Assembly (NCBI GenBank): GCA_012837765.1
Contig: DUQO01000069.1
Span: forward strand, 1-38,309
Length of the DNA: 38,309 nucleotides
DNA from: Mollicutes bacterium
Lineage (GTDB): Bacteria > Bacillota_I > Bacilli_A > RF39 > UBA660
Direction of reading: 5' to 3'
The notes under the pieces were generated by a model. That model was given only the letters and a program-made list of their open reading frames with translations, had not been told where the DNA came from and did no database searches. Shown here one piece after another: positions 24,185 to 32,263 of this stretch. Numbering within the stretch: position 1 is the first letter of the stretch; every line of letters begins with the position of its first letter. Position numbers and translations under genes: made by a program.

Positions 24185-24532
24185 ATGTTGTTAGCTATTG
24201 ATTGTTCGAGTGCTAGTTTAGAAACAGTTATTAGATTATCGAAAATTCTTTTACAAATAATTCAAATGATAGTTCCAATTGGATTGATAGTGTTAGGTTC
24301 GATAGATTTAGCTCGAGGTGTTTTTGCATCTGACGAAGGAGCTATAAAAAAAGCTCAAATGACGTTTTTTAAAAGAGCTATCGCAGCTGTATTGGTTTTC
24401 TTTACATCTATGGGAGTAAGAGTTATCATGGGCATTGTTGGAAATGATGCTTGGAGAGAGTGTTGGGATAATATTTCAGCAAAAGAAAGTGACGAAATGG
24501 TATGTAATTATCAAATAGATTTAAATGTATGA
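24185..24532 (+). CDS. VirB2/TrbC-like small membrane protein (copy 1)
   Basis: This 115-aa protein has two hydrophobic helices (LQIIQMIVPIGLIVLGSI and AVLVFFTSMGVRVIMGIVG) joined by a charged loop (ARGVFASDEGAIKKAQ). VirB2/TrbC pilin-type subunits of T4SSs share this two-helix hairpin. It aligns along its length with the gene at 24882: PIGLI, G.IDL, ASDE, KRA, VGN..W.ECW are shared, so the two are tandem paralogues. No signal peptide is obvious. It ends at TGA, after which the same frame stays open for 76 more codons. GGAGAG precedes the ATG. Confidence 0.72.
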   Translation: MLLAIDCSSASLETVIRLSKILLQIIQMIVPIGLIVLGSIDLARGVFASDEGAIKKAQMTFFKRAIAAVLVFFTSMGVRVIMGIVGNDAWRECWDNISAKESDEMVCNYQIDLNV

Positions 24533-24763
24533 AAAGGAACGATAACTGTAAAGTATCAGAAGAATAATCGTAGTAATTATACAATTAGTACTACAATAGA
24601 TTATTGTAAAAACGTTACAACTATTGAAGACTGGTATAAATATGTTGAGTGCAATCACTTAGATGTAACAAGAAAAAGTCGTCCTAATACCCCTGACATT
24701 GAGGGATGCCATATTAAAGCCGTGGTGGCATCGCATCAAGGTCCAAGTCACCAAGCTCGATAG
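24533..24763 (+). pseudogene. In-frame 76-codon extension after the TGA of VirB2-like copy 1
   Basis: Directly after the TGA at 24530-24532, the same frame continues without a stop to TAG at 24761-24763. It begins KGTITVKYQKNNRSNYTIST and contains DWYKYVECNHLDV. There is no ATG and no ribosome-binding site, so it is not a separate gene. At this base composition such a run is unexpected by chance. It could be a C-terminal domain cut off by a nonsense mutation, or be expressed by readthrough. Its last third coincides with the GC-rich, foldable block, where the open frame may be incidental. Confidence 0.4.
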
Positions 24764-24780
24764 ACGGTGTCAATTTTTTG
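24690..24780 (+). ncRNA. Candidate structured RNA element, GC-rich, ending in a T tract
   Basis: Local GC is about 50% against roughly 30% around it. Nested complementarities are visible: TGACA (24694) with TGTCA (24768), ATTGAG (24698) with CTCGAT (24756, one wobble), and GATGCCA (24705) with TGGCATC (24726). AATTTTTT follows the outer helix, as in an intrinsic terminator. I compared it from memory with common riboswitches, T-box, SRP RNA, RNase P RNA, tmRNA and tRNA and saw no match. It lies between the two VirB2-like genes. Confidence 0.45.
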
Positions 24781-24830
24781 TGTTTAGTTTACATTATTAT
24801 CAGATTTTCGCTTGAAAAAAACCTTAATTA

Positions 24831-24859
24831 TTGACAAACAATGTAAATAAAAGTATTAT
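24831..24859 (+). promoter_or_regulatory. Promoter of VirB2-like copy 2
   Basis: Consensus TTGACA at 24831-24836, a 17-bp spacer, and TATTAT at 24854-24859, 22 bp before the ATG. Confidence 0.8.
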
Positions 24860-24881
24860 AAATCTATAAGGAGGAAAAAAT

Positions 24882-25256
24882 ATGCTAATATTAAACTGTA
24901 CAAATGGGTTAGGACCAATTGTTGGCTTTATTAAAGGAGCTTTAGGAATAATTCAAATTTTAATTCCAATTGGTTTAATAATTTGGGGTACTATTGATTT
25001 AGGAAAAGCAGTTATTGCTTCAGATGAAAAAAAGATAAAAGAAAATCAACAATTATTGATGAAAAGAGCGTTATCCGCAGCTATGGTCTTCTTAGTTGCA
25101 ACACTTGTTTCAGTTTTAATGGGGTTTGTTGGAAACACAGAATGGCAAGAATGTTGGAAGGGTGCAACAAAATGTAAGAGCCCAAATCCAATAACAGGTG
25201 AGTGTTGTTCTGATGATGGCAAAACTTTTAATGCTGATACTGGAACATGTAAATAA
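24882..25256 (+). CDS. VirB2/TrbC-like small membrane protein (copy 2)
   Basis: This 124-aa protein has two membrane helices (IIQILIPIGLIIWGTIDL and AAMVFLVATLVSVLMGFVG) with the same loop (AVIASDEKKIKEN) as copy 1. It carries a Cys-rich tail (KGATKCKSPNPITGECCSDD) with five Cys, or six counting the shared ECW. The tail suggests exposure outside the cell and disulfide bonding. It has a strong private promoter, an AAGGAGG site and its own terminator, so it is a separately expressed monocistronic unit, as expected for an abundant pilus or channel subunit. Confidence 0.75.
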   Translation: MLILNCTNGLGPIVGFIKGALGIIQILIPIGLIIWGTIDLGKAVIASDEKKIKENQQLLMKRALSAAMVFLVATLVSVLMGFVGNTEWQECWKGATKCKSPNPITGECCSDDGKTFNADTGTCK

Positions 25257-25273
25257 AAAATGATAATTTAAAT

Positions 25274-25307
25274 AAAAATGTTAACCTTAGTGTTGACATT
25301 TTTTTAT
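25274..25307 (+). terminator. Terminator after VirB2-like copy 2
   Basis: AAAATGTTAAC, loop CTTAGT, and GTTGACATTTT pair over 11 bp with one G-U, followed by a run of Ts. Confidence 0.82.
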
Positions 25308-25542
25308 ACAAAAAAGTATCGAAATTAAAATATAAGTTATTATTTTTTGTTAATTTTTGTTGCAATAATATTGTAACAGTTAATTATAATTATCTTGCTA
25401 AATGAAGTTAAAAATGATATGATGTTATGTGTAATAGATTATATAATGGAAATTTTTAAACAGTCATACAAAACAATTGTTTTTGTTGGCTATTGACAGA
25501 AAGATGTTTTTAAAATAAGTAACTTCATTTACTTCGATTTTA

Positions 25543-25551
25543 TGCTATTAT
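25543..25551 (+). promoter_or_regulatory. Possible extended -10 promoter of the virB6-virB4 unit
   Basis: TGC-TATTAT lies about 30 bp before the VirB6 start, with no convincing -35. It is needed logically because a terminator precedes it. The rest of the 326-nt gap (25257-25582) is very AT-rich and shows no ORF. A TTGACA at 25493 has no matching -10. Confidence 0.4.
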
Positions 25552-25582
25552 ATTAAATAAATATTTAAGGGTGTGTAATTAT

Positions 25583-27511
25583 ATGATGGATAATATATTT
25601 AGATTTTTGTTCTTCTTTTTTGATTCAATTATATACCGCTTCATACCAATTTTGTATGATTTTACAGAGCTTTTAGCAAGACAACAAGTAATAAGCAGTG
25701 AAAATATAGAATCTTTTGCGAACAACATTTATGCCTTATTAGGTATTTTTATGCTTTTTAGATTAGCTTTTATTTTGTTAAACGCTATAATTGATCCTGA
25801 TAAATTAAATAATGAAAAAGGGTTTACAAAAATTGTAACAAGAATAATTCAAGCGTTGTTTTTAATTGTTATAATCCCTTATGCATTTGAATATGCATAT
25901 AGTTTACAAAACAATATTATTGATAAAGGTATAATGACTAAAGTCTTTTTTGGTGGTCAAACAGTAGAAGCAGAAGATGCAGGAAACGTACTTGCTCAAA
26001 CAACGTTGAATTCTTTTTATCGTTGTAGAGATGACCTTCTCGAAGCCAAAACAGATCCAACGGATTCTAGTAGAACAATAATGGTATGTAAGGATGAGGG
26101 AAGGTTAAATGATGCTTTTAGTGATGCTTTTCCTAGTGCGACAGGAAGTTCCCCAAATTTTTCCTCACTACGAGAGATTTTAAACACTAAAGCATCAGAT
26201 GGAGAGTACTTTTATGAGTATAATTCTATAATTTCAACTATTTCTGGTGGTTTGATTCTTTTCTTATTAATTACTTTTACAATAGATGTTGCAGTGAGAG
26301 CTGTTAAACTATCGTTTTTACAACTTATAACTCCTGTTGCAGTAATTGGTTATATCGAACCAGGTGGTGGAATATTTAAAACATGGTTAAAAATGGTAGT
26401 GGCAACTTTCGTAAATCTTTTTATTAGATTGTTGGCACTCTCTTTTGTTGGATACATAATGTCGTTACTTACTCATTTTAATCCTGTAGATAAAAACGGA
26501 CTTCCTTTAACAGGTACTCTTCGCGCCTTTGTTTATATAATGATAATAATTGGTGCACTAATTTTTGCTAAGGAAGCACCTAAAATATTATCAAAACTAT
26601 TTAATATAGATGAGGGATCTTTAGGAAGTCTTAATCCACTTAAGAAACTTGGCGGAGTTGCTGGAGCTGGATTGATTGGTGCTGGAGCAGCTGTTGGTGC
26701 AAAACTTACTGGTGCTACTTTTGGTGGGATATCTGGTGGAATTGCTGCTAGATCAAGAGGAGGAAGTTTTCTGGCCGGAGCTGCTCAAGGAGCAAAAACA
26801 GGATTTGGTAATGTTAAAGTGAAAGATGGATATAAAGGCGGTGTTACTGGATTAGGAAAAACGTTACTTGGCGGAACTTTTGGAGCATCAAGCAAAGGCG
26901 GATCTTATGCTGCTAGTAAAGTTACAGGAAATGAAGATGAAAAAGTTGGCTTAGCTAAAATAGGCGAAAATATAAAAGATGGTCTTTCTTCTAAAACTGC
27001 TAGCATGCATGAAAAACGTGGAAATAGAAAAGCTGCTGAAATGTACGAAGAATTATCAGCAAAACAAAAAAGAGGTGAAAGTATTTACAAGAATGCTGAC
27101 TATCAAACAGCAGTTAATCACCTTGCTGATAGCAAAGAAAAACTTAAACAGTTTGAAGCAGAAAGACAATATTGGGCTAACCGTTATCAAGCAGACCCTA
27201 CTGGTGTATACAAAGGAGCAGATGGTAAGGAATATGAAATTAGGACTGCATACGAAACTGCCAATAAAAATTACGTTAACGCTCAGAAAAATACTGATTA
27301 CTATAAAACAGAACTTGAAGAAATGGATAAAGAATTTAAATATTCTGAAGATGCTGCAACTAGAAAATTTATGAATGATTATAAAGAGATGCAAAAATAT
27401 TCAACAGTACAAAAGTACGATCCAATTCCAGGACAAGGTAATCTAGAACATGTCAACCAACCAAAAACTAGTGGTCATAACAATGAACCAAAGGATAGTG
27501 GAAACCTTTAA
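25583..27511 (+). CDS. VirB6/TrbL-like polytopic T4SS protein
   Basis: This 642-aa protein has about six to seven membrane helices in residues 1-340 (for example YALLGIFMLFRLAFILLNAI and FLQLITPVAVIGYI). A Gly/Ala-rich region (about 360-460: GGVAGAGLIGAGAAVGAKL and similar) and a charged C-terminal region of about 180 residues, probably coiled coil, follow. This is the TrbL/VirB6 layout of Gram-positive T4SSs, where the protein forms the inner-membrane channel. The track's GTG at 25571 is less likely than ATG 25583, which follows AAGGGTG. It heads the virB6-virB3-virB4 set. Confidence 0.82.
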   Translation: MMDNIFRFLFFFFDSIIYRFIPILYDFTELLARQQVISSENIESFANNIYALLGIFMLFRLAFILLNAIIDPDKLNNEKGFTKIVTRIIQALFLIVIIPYAFEYAYSLQNNIIDKGIMTKVFFGGQTVEAEDAGNVLAQTTLNSFYRCRDDLLEAKTDPTDSSRTIMVCKDEGRLNDAFSDAFPSATGSSPNFSSLREILNTKASDGEYFYEYNSIISTISGGLILFLLITFTIDVAVRAVKLSFLQLITPVAVIGYIEPGGGIFKTWLKMVVATFVNLFIRLLALSFVGYIMSLLTHFNPVDKNGLPLTGTLRAFVYIMIIIGALIFAKEAPKILSKLFNIDEGSLGSLNPLKKLGGVAGAGLIGAGAAVGAKLTGATFGGISGGIAARSRGGSFLAGAAQGAKTGFGNVKVKDGYKGGVTGLGKTLLGGTFGASSKGGSYAASKVTGNEDEKVGLAKIGENIKDGLSSKTASMHEKRGNRKAAEMYEELSAKQKRGESIYKNADYQTAVNHLADSKEKLKQFEAERQYWANRYQADPTGVYKGADGKEYEIRTAYETANKNYVNAQKNTDYYKTELEEMDKEFKYSEDAATRKFMNDYKEMQKYSTVQKYDPIPGQGNLEHVNQPKTSGHNNEPKDSGNL

Positions 27512-27547
27512 AATGGATTTAATTAATAAAAAGGAGTGTGATATTAG

Positions 27548-27871
27548 GTGGATAAATCTAGTTATTTAATACCTGCAAATACAAAAAGTGGGGCATTATT
27601 CTTAAATATGTTTACTAAATTTGATGTTATTCTACTATTATCTGGTATATTTACTACGTTGATTTTACTTGTTGTATTACCTATTGAAACCCTTCCGATG
27701 ACTTTAATAGCACTTGCCCCTGCTCTGATTTGTGCTTTTTTGGTATTACCAATTCCAAACTATCACAATGTTTTAACTGTTATAAATAGTGCAATAAAAT
27801 TTTTCACAGAAAGACGTGTGTTCATATGGAAAGGTTGGTGTATATATGAAAAATTCCAAAGCAAGAAGTAA
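27548..27871 (+). CDS. PrgI/VirB3-like T4SS membrane protein
   Basis: This 107-aa protein has two adjacent membrane helices (VILLLSGIFTTLILLVVLPI and TLIALAPALICAFLVLPIP), then a short conserved-looking tail (HNVLTVINSAIKFFTERRVFIW). PrgI-family proteins, the VirB3 equivalents of Gram-positive conjugation systems, have this form and precede VirB4. The start is GTG with AAGGAG 11 nt upstream. The 3' end overlaps the next ORF by 26 nt. Confidence 0.75.
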   Translation: MDKSSYLIPANTKSGALFLNMFTKFDVILLLSGIFTTLILLVVLPIETLPMTLIALAPALICAFLVLPIPNYHNVLTVINSAIKFFTERRVFIWKGWCIYEKFQSKK

Positions 27872-28397
27872 ATATACAGAAGATTGGGTTCCTGTCAAAG
27901 CCATTTCCAACGGTATGATTATTTTGGAAAACAATTTAAAAGTAACAGGTGTAAAAATTATGCCTCGTAATATTTTTATATTAGATGTTGACTCTCAAAC
28001 AGCAATTATCAACAGTCTGAAAAACTTTTATAATAGCTTAGATTATGAATTTTGGATTATTGTTGCGGACAGGCCTGTCGATATAACATTATATTTATCA
28101 CAACTTCAAGTTTTATATAATGATGTTACTAATAATCAAATTAGAAAATTAATAATGCAAGATGTTGATAAAGCCAATGAATTTGCTAATAACAATATTG
28201 TAGATACTGAATATTATTTATTATTCAAGGAAAAAGATCCGGAAATTATAAGTAAGAGAATTAGAGGTCTAATCAATAATTTGGCAGCATGTGGCCTTAA
28301 TGCAGCTCAAACAAGCAATGATGATTTAAGAGTAGTATTGGATAGCTTTTTAAATGCCGGTACTACTACTGATTTTGGGACGGTGATGCCAATATGA
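27846..28397 (+). CDS. Separate N-terminal domain of VirB4
   Basis: This 183-aa soluble protein starts MKNSKARSKYTEDWVPVKAI at ATG 27846, inside the preceding gene. The ORF track's earlier start at 27816 lacks a ribosome-binding site. Its content (IFILDVDSQTAIINSLKNF, then WIIVADRPVDITLYLSQLQ) is the N-terminal region of VirB4/TraC-type ATPases, normally fused to the motor. Here its TGA overlaps the ATG of the motor ORF (ATATGAAT), so the two parts are made from coupled ORFs in the order of one VirB4 protein. Confidence 0.72.
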   Translation: MKNSKARSKYTEDWVPVKAISNGMIILENNLKVTGVKIMPRNIFILDVDSQTAIINSLKNFYNSLDYEFWIIVADRPVDITLYLSQLQVLYNDVTNNQIRKLIMQDVDKANEFANNNIVDTEYYLLFKEKDPEIISKRIRGLINNLAACGLNAAQTSNDDLRVVLDSFLNAGTTTDFGTVMPI

Positions 28398-30181
28398 ATT
28401 TAAAATCACAATTAGCTCCAAAAGGCTTAAGTTTTAATTCTAGTGACTTTGTTATAAGTGACAAGTATGCAACAATTTTGACAGTTGTTTCTTATCCCAA
28501 AATGATTGGTATCGGATATTTATCATCTTTAACTACAATGCCAGGTATAAAAGTTGTTATTAAACATATACCTGTTGATTTTGGTATGTTATCAAAAATG
28601 ATAAATCGTCAAATAGCTGATTTAAGAGCTCGATATCAAGAAGAGCGTGACAAAACAAGTCAAGAACGAATTAGACAAGATATCGATTCGCTTGAGTATT
28701 TTGTCAGCATGTTAGCTAGTAGTCAAGCGCGTATTTTTGATTTTCAATTGCACGTTATGATTACTGCTAATTCAAAAGAAGAATTAGAACAAAAGAAAGT
28801 AAATGTAAGAAATTATATGACTGCTATGGAATTAAAAGCTATACCGTTGCGTTTTGAACAAGAGAAGGTTTTAAAATCAATAATTCCAATCTTTCCAAAA
28901 CAAGATATTGAAGAACGTATAGGAACACCTATTCCGTCTGTTACAGTAGCAGCAATGTATCCTTTTATCTTTGATAGTATAAAAGATCCAGGACTATCTA
29001 CGTTACTTGGTGTTGATTTTTCTGGTGGTGTTATATTATTTAATCAATTCTTATATCAAATTAAAAAAGAAAATAATAGAAATAATGCCAACTTAATTAT
29101 ATTAGGCACTTCTGGTTCTGGTAAGTCTACGACAGCTAAACTGATGATTAGATCACATATTAGGAATCAGTACAAAGTTGTAGCTATTGACCCAGAAGGC
29201 GAATTAGAGGAAATGGCAGAACTATACAATGGAAACTTTATCGATCTTGGTAAAGGTGGAGATTTTGGTATGATCAATCCACTTGAAATTGTTTTAGATG
29301 CCGATGAAGAAGAAATTGCTCAAGGTCTTGGCTATACTGTATTAACTAAAACACTTCAATTCTTAAAAGCATTTATGAAATATTATGATCCAAGTATTGA
29401 AGAAGATGTTTTAACTTTATTTAGTGAAGTTACACAAGATACATATAAAAGATTTGGGATAGATTTTAATTCAGATTTTTCTAAATTCAAATCAACTGAC
29501 TTTCCAACCTTTTCTGATGTTTACACAACTATCCAAGGTCGTATGTCACAATATATGGAGAAAACACATGAAAGCGACATAATGGAGAGACTAGAACTTA
29601 AAATAAGGCCGCTAACAAAGGAATTAAAATACTATTTTGATGGTCATACAACCATTAAAGATACCGATAACAACATTATAGTATTTAATATTAAAGAAAT
29701 AATGAATGCTGATACCAATATACGTAACGCATTATTCTTTAACATCTTAAAATATGCTTGGGGGTTGTGCCTTGATAAAAGTGTAAATACTATTTTATCA
29801 GTAGATGAAGCACACGTTTTATTAAGTGGTAATAATACATTAGGTGCTGAATTCTTAGCGCAAGTTCAACGAAGAGCAAGAAAGTATAATACAGGAACAA
29901 TAATTATTACACAGCAACCAAGTGATTTTATTGATTCAAGTGTTATAACACAAGGTAAGGCAATATTTGATAATGCATCATATTACATAGTTATGGGATT
30001 AAAAAAACAAGCTGTGGAAGACCTATCTAATTTAATTGATTTAAATGATAACGAAAAAGAAAGTATTAAACGTTATGGACAAGGTGAAGCTTTATTTGTA
30101 TGTGGTAACAGACGTATGCGTATAAATGTTGTGGTTACAGAAGCTGAATTAGAATCATTTGGTAGCGGTGGAGGATATTAA
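28394..30181 (+). CDS. VirB4 ATPase of the T4SS
   Basis: This 595-aa protein has the VirB4 middle region (PRLRF-like ALKAIPLRFEQEKVLKS near 150). The HerA/FtsK-type motor follows: Walker A LGTSGSGKSTTAK near 237, KVVAIDPEGELEEM, Walker B TILSVDEAHVLL near 468, and QVQRRARKYNTGTIIITQQ. VirB4 energises assembly and substrate transport at the inner face of the membrane. The N-terminal domain is on the preceding, overlapping ORF. No frameshift signal is needed, since coupled reinitiation at ATGA suffices. Length together with the N part (about 778 aa) matches usual VirB4. Confidence 0.93.
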   Translation: MNLKSQLAPKGLSFNSSDFVISDKYATILTVVSYPKMIGIGYLSSLTTMPGIKVVIKHIPVDFGMLSKMINRQIADLRARYQEERDKTSQERIRQDIDSLEYFVSMLASSQARIFDFQLHVMITANSKEELEQKKVNVRNYMTAMELKAIPLRFEQEKVLKSIIPIFPKQDIEERIGTPIPSVTVAAMYPFIFDSIKDPGLSTLLGVDFSGGVILFNQFLYQIKKENNRNNANLIILGTSGSGKSTTAKLMIRSHIRNQYKVVAIDPEGELEEMAELYNGNFIDLGKGGDFGMINPLEIVLDADEEEIAQGLGYTVLTKTLQFLKAFMKYYDPSIEEDVLTLFSEVTQDTYKRFGIDFNSDFSKFKSTDFPTFSDVYTTIQGRMSQYMEKTHESDIMERLELKIRPLTKELKYYFDGHTTIKDTDNNIIVFNIKEIMNADTNIRNALFFNILKYAWGLCLDKSVNTILSVDEAHVLLSGNNTLGAEFLAQVQRRARKYNTGTIIITQQPSDFIDSSVITQGKAIFDNASYYIVMGLKKQAVEDLSNLIDLNDNEKESIKRYGQGEALFVCGNRRMRINVVVTEAELESFGSGGGY

Positions 30182-30206
30182 CAAAAACATTATACTTATG
30201 TTTATA

Positions 30207-30258
30207 TAGCAACCTTTTCTATTTGAATGAATTATGAAATAAGGAGGTTGCTAAGTTT
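30207..30258 (+). terminator. Hairpin between virB4 and the wall hydrolase
   Basis: TAGCAACCT at 30207-30215 pairs perfectly with AGGTTGCTA at 30245-30253, followed by AGTTTTT. The 29-nt loop is long for a terminator, and the 3' arm overlaps AAGGAGG with no usable start after it. It may be an attenuator or a processing site. Confidence 0.45.
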
Positions 30259-30293
30259 TTATAAATATAATTATTAGGAGTGAATTGATAATT

Positions 30294-32246
30294 ATGGACA
30301 AGAAAATAAGTGTTGCTATGAATTTAATAAAGCAACAAGGAAAGAAAAAAATTATCATGAGAATCCTTCCTATTATTGCACCTTATTTGTTAGGAATTTT
30401 AGGAGGTTTGTTCGTTGTTTTAATGCTAGCAGCTCCTATTATGAATGCTGTAGAAGCAATTACTGAATTTGGGGATAAAGTTTCTGTCTTTTTTGAAAAA
30501 ACAGCTAATTGGTTATCTTTCAGAGGTTTTAGAGAAATAACCCTAACTGTCATAGAGCAAAAGGAAGAAGAAATTGCTGATGAACTTAAAAAATATTATG
30601 ATGAATATTATAGTCATGGTGTTAAATTAGATGCACCTTTAATAGCAGCTTCTATATATTATCCAATGTATAATGTGTATGATGAAGAAACAATAGAAAA
30701 TTTTAATCGTTTTGATTCTGGTTCAGAAAATAATGATGCAGATGATGAATATAAAGAACAATATGATTATCTAAAAAAGGTGAAAAAGGATATAGAAGAA
30801 TTAGCAAGGAATAGCATTTCTGAATCTTCATCTGAATATGAATGTGTATCGACTACAATTTTAGATGCTGAAGGAAATGATGTAACTATATATGTGACAG
30901 GAAACCTAATTGAAACTAAAGGACCAGAGGAATTTAAAGGTAAATTCAAGAGTAATGGTACTTGTGATAAGGGCGTAAAGAGTATAAAAATCTATACATA
31001 TCAAAATGATATTGAAAGATTTGATAATTACTTAAAGGATCATTATGTAGAAGACAATGGTTTTTATAATATACCGAAGAATTTAACTGGAACTGAACTT
31101 GAAGATTGGAAACAACAAACAGTATATCAAGTTCACGATTTAGCAAAAATATATTACGATATTCTTGAAAATGAAATTATTTATGTTAGCAGTTTTTCAA
31201 ATTTATGTCCAACAGGAGTCGTTGTGACTGGTAGTGATGCAGGAGTTTATAATCTTGAAGATTATATTGCTGGCGTTGTTCAGCACGAAAATGTTTTTCA
31301 AGATCCTAAGGACCCTAACAATATAGAAGCAATGAAAGCACAAGCTATAGCAGCAAGAACATATCTTCTTAAATACACTGATAATTGTAAAAAAAGTATT
31401 GTAAATAGTACAGCAGCACAAACTTTTTCTAAAAACCCTAGTGATAAGGCAAGAAGAGCTGCAGAAGAAACAGCAGGTATGGTACTTACATATAATGGTG
31501 AAATATTTTTGAGTGAATATGATTCGTTTGATTGTTCAAACCTTTGTATTGGTGGCCTTGATTGTACTTGTGAATATTACAAACTACCATTTATAACAGC
31601 TTCTGGTAAAGTAACGGGAGACAAAACAAGGGCTGTAAACAAACATGTCATATCAGTACCTTCAGACTTCATTACTAATAACATCGGTGGTCATGGACGT
31701 GGAATGAGTCAGTGGGGAGCTCGTTATATGCAAACTCAAGGCAAAACATATGAAGAAATACTGAAATATTTCTACGCAGATAATGTTCAAATCACTACTG
31801 CTACTGGTGGTGAGAATGGTCGCGATGGAGCAGTTGTAGTTGAAAATGGAGTTTTTTATCTTCCAGCTGGATCCACCTCAGGTCTAGAAGGTTCTAAAGG
31901 CAGTGGGCCAAATGGTTTCAATATATTTTTTTGGAATCGTTTAGAAACTTTCTTTAATGTAGCTGCGAGTGTTGGTCATACAATTGACTATACTGATGCA
32001 TGGCGTTCTTATAGTTCTCAAGAACGATGTAAAATAGAAAAGCCAGATCTTTGTGCAACACCAGGTAAATCTGTGCATGGCTGGGGAGTAGCAGCTGATT
32101 TAAATTATCATGGTAGCAGAGCAGCTCAAGATTGGGCTCATGCTAATGCAGAAAAATTCGGATTAAAATTCACAGTTTGTGCTAGTTACCCAAATCAATG
32201 TAAGGAACCATGGCATATTGAACCAATCAATATCGCTTATAGATAA
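30294..32246 (+). CDS. SpoIID-M15 (VanY) fusion peptidoglycan hydrolase of the T4SS
   Basis: This 650-aa protein has a membrane anchor (about residues 25-50), a spacer of about 270 residues, a SpoIID domain (about 310-505) and a C-terminal D,D-carboxypeptidase-like domain (about 540-645). The SpoIID part has NLEDYIAGVVQHENVF with the catalytic-position Glu, KAQAIAARTYLL, and GHGRGMSQWGARYMQ. The C-terminal part has GKSVHGWGVAADLNY and EPWHIEPI, the Zn ligands of M15/VanY peptidases. SpoIID cleaves glycan strands and M15 trims stem peptides. It probably opens the wall for the secretion machine, as VirB1-like hydrolases do. Start is uncertain: ATG 30294 is 13 nt from AGGAG, while TTG 30285 is only 4 nt away. 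Confidence 0.88.
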   Translation: MDKKISVAMNLIKQQGKKKIIMRILPIIAPYLLGILGGLFVVLMLAAPIMNAVEAITEFGDKVSVFFEKTANWLSFRGFREITLTVIEQKEEEIADELKKYYDEYYSHGVKLDAPLIAASIYYPMYNVYDEETIENFNRFDSGSENNDADDEYKEQYDYLKKVKKDIEELARNSISESSSEYECVSTTILDAEGNDVTIYVTGNLIETKGPEEFKGKFKSNGTCDKGVKSIKIYTYQNDIERFDNYLKDHYVEDNGFYNIPKNLTGTELEDWKQQTVYQVHDLAKIYYDILENEIIYVSSFSNLCPTGVVVTGSDAGVYNLEDYIAGVVQHENVFQDPKDPNNIEAMKAQAIAARTYLLKYTDNCKKSIVNSTAAQTFSKNPSDKARRAAEETAGMVLTYNGEIFLSEYDSFDCSNLCIGGLDCTCEYYKLPFITASGKVTGDKTRAVNKHVISVPSDFITNNIGGHGRGMSQWGARYMQTQGKTYEEILKYFYADNVQITTATGGENGRDGAVVVENGVFYLPAGSTSGLEGSKGSGPNGFNIFFWNRLETFFNVAASVGHTIDYTDAWRSYSSQERCKIEKPDLCATPGKSVHGWGVAADLNYHGSRAAQDWAHANAEKFGLKFTVCASYPNQCKEPWHIEPINIAYR

Positions 32247-32263
32247 TGCTTAGGGGTGATAAT

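Noticed and set aside
24530-24532. TGA read as tryptophan (code 4)
   Set aside because: Long genes here contain TGG and no internal TGA, and walJ, the GT4 gene, the 14261 gene and the VirB4 N-part all end sensibly at TGA.
24530-24620. Selenocysteine insertion at the TGA
   Set aside because: No SECIS-like hairpin is visible just after the TGA, and the site is not in a redox-type context.
25291-25300. TTGACA as a -35 box
   Set aside because: It is part of the 3' arm of the terminator after VirB2-like copy 2 and has no matching -10.
26979-27394. Plus and minus ORFs inside the C-terminal part of the VirB6-like gene
   Set aside because: No suitable context; they are out-of-frame shadows of a long Lys/Glu-rich coding region.
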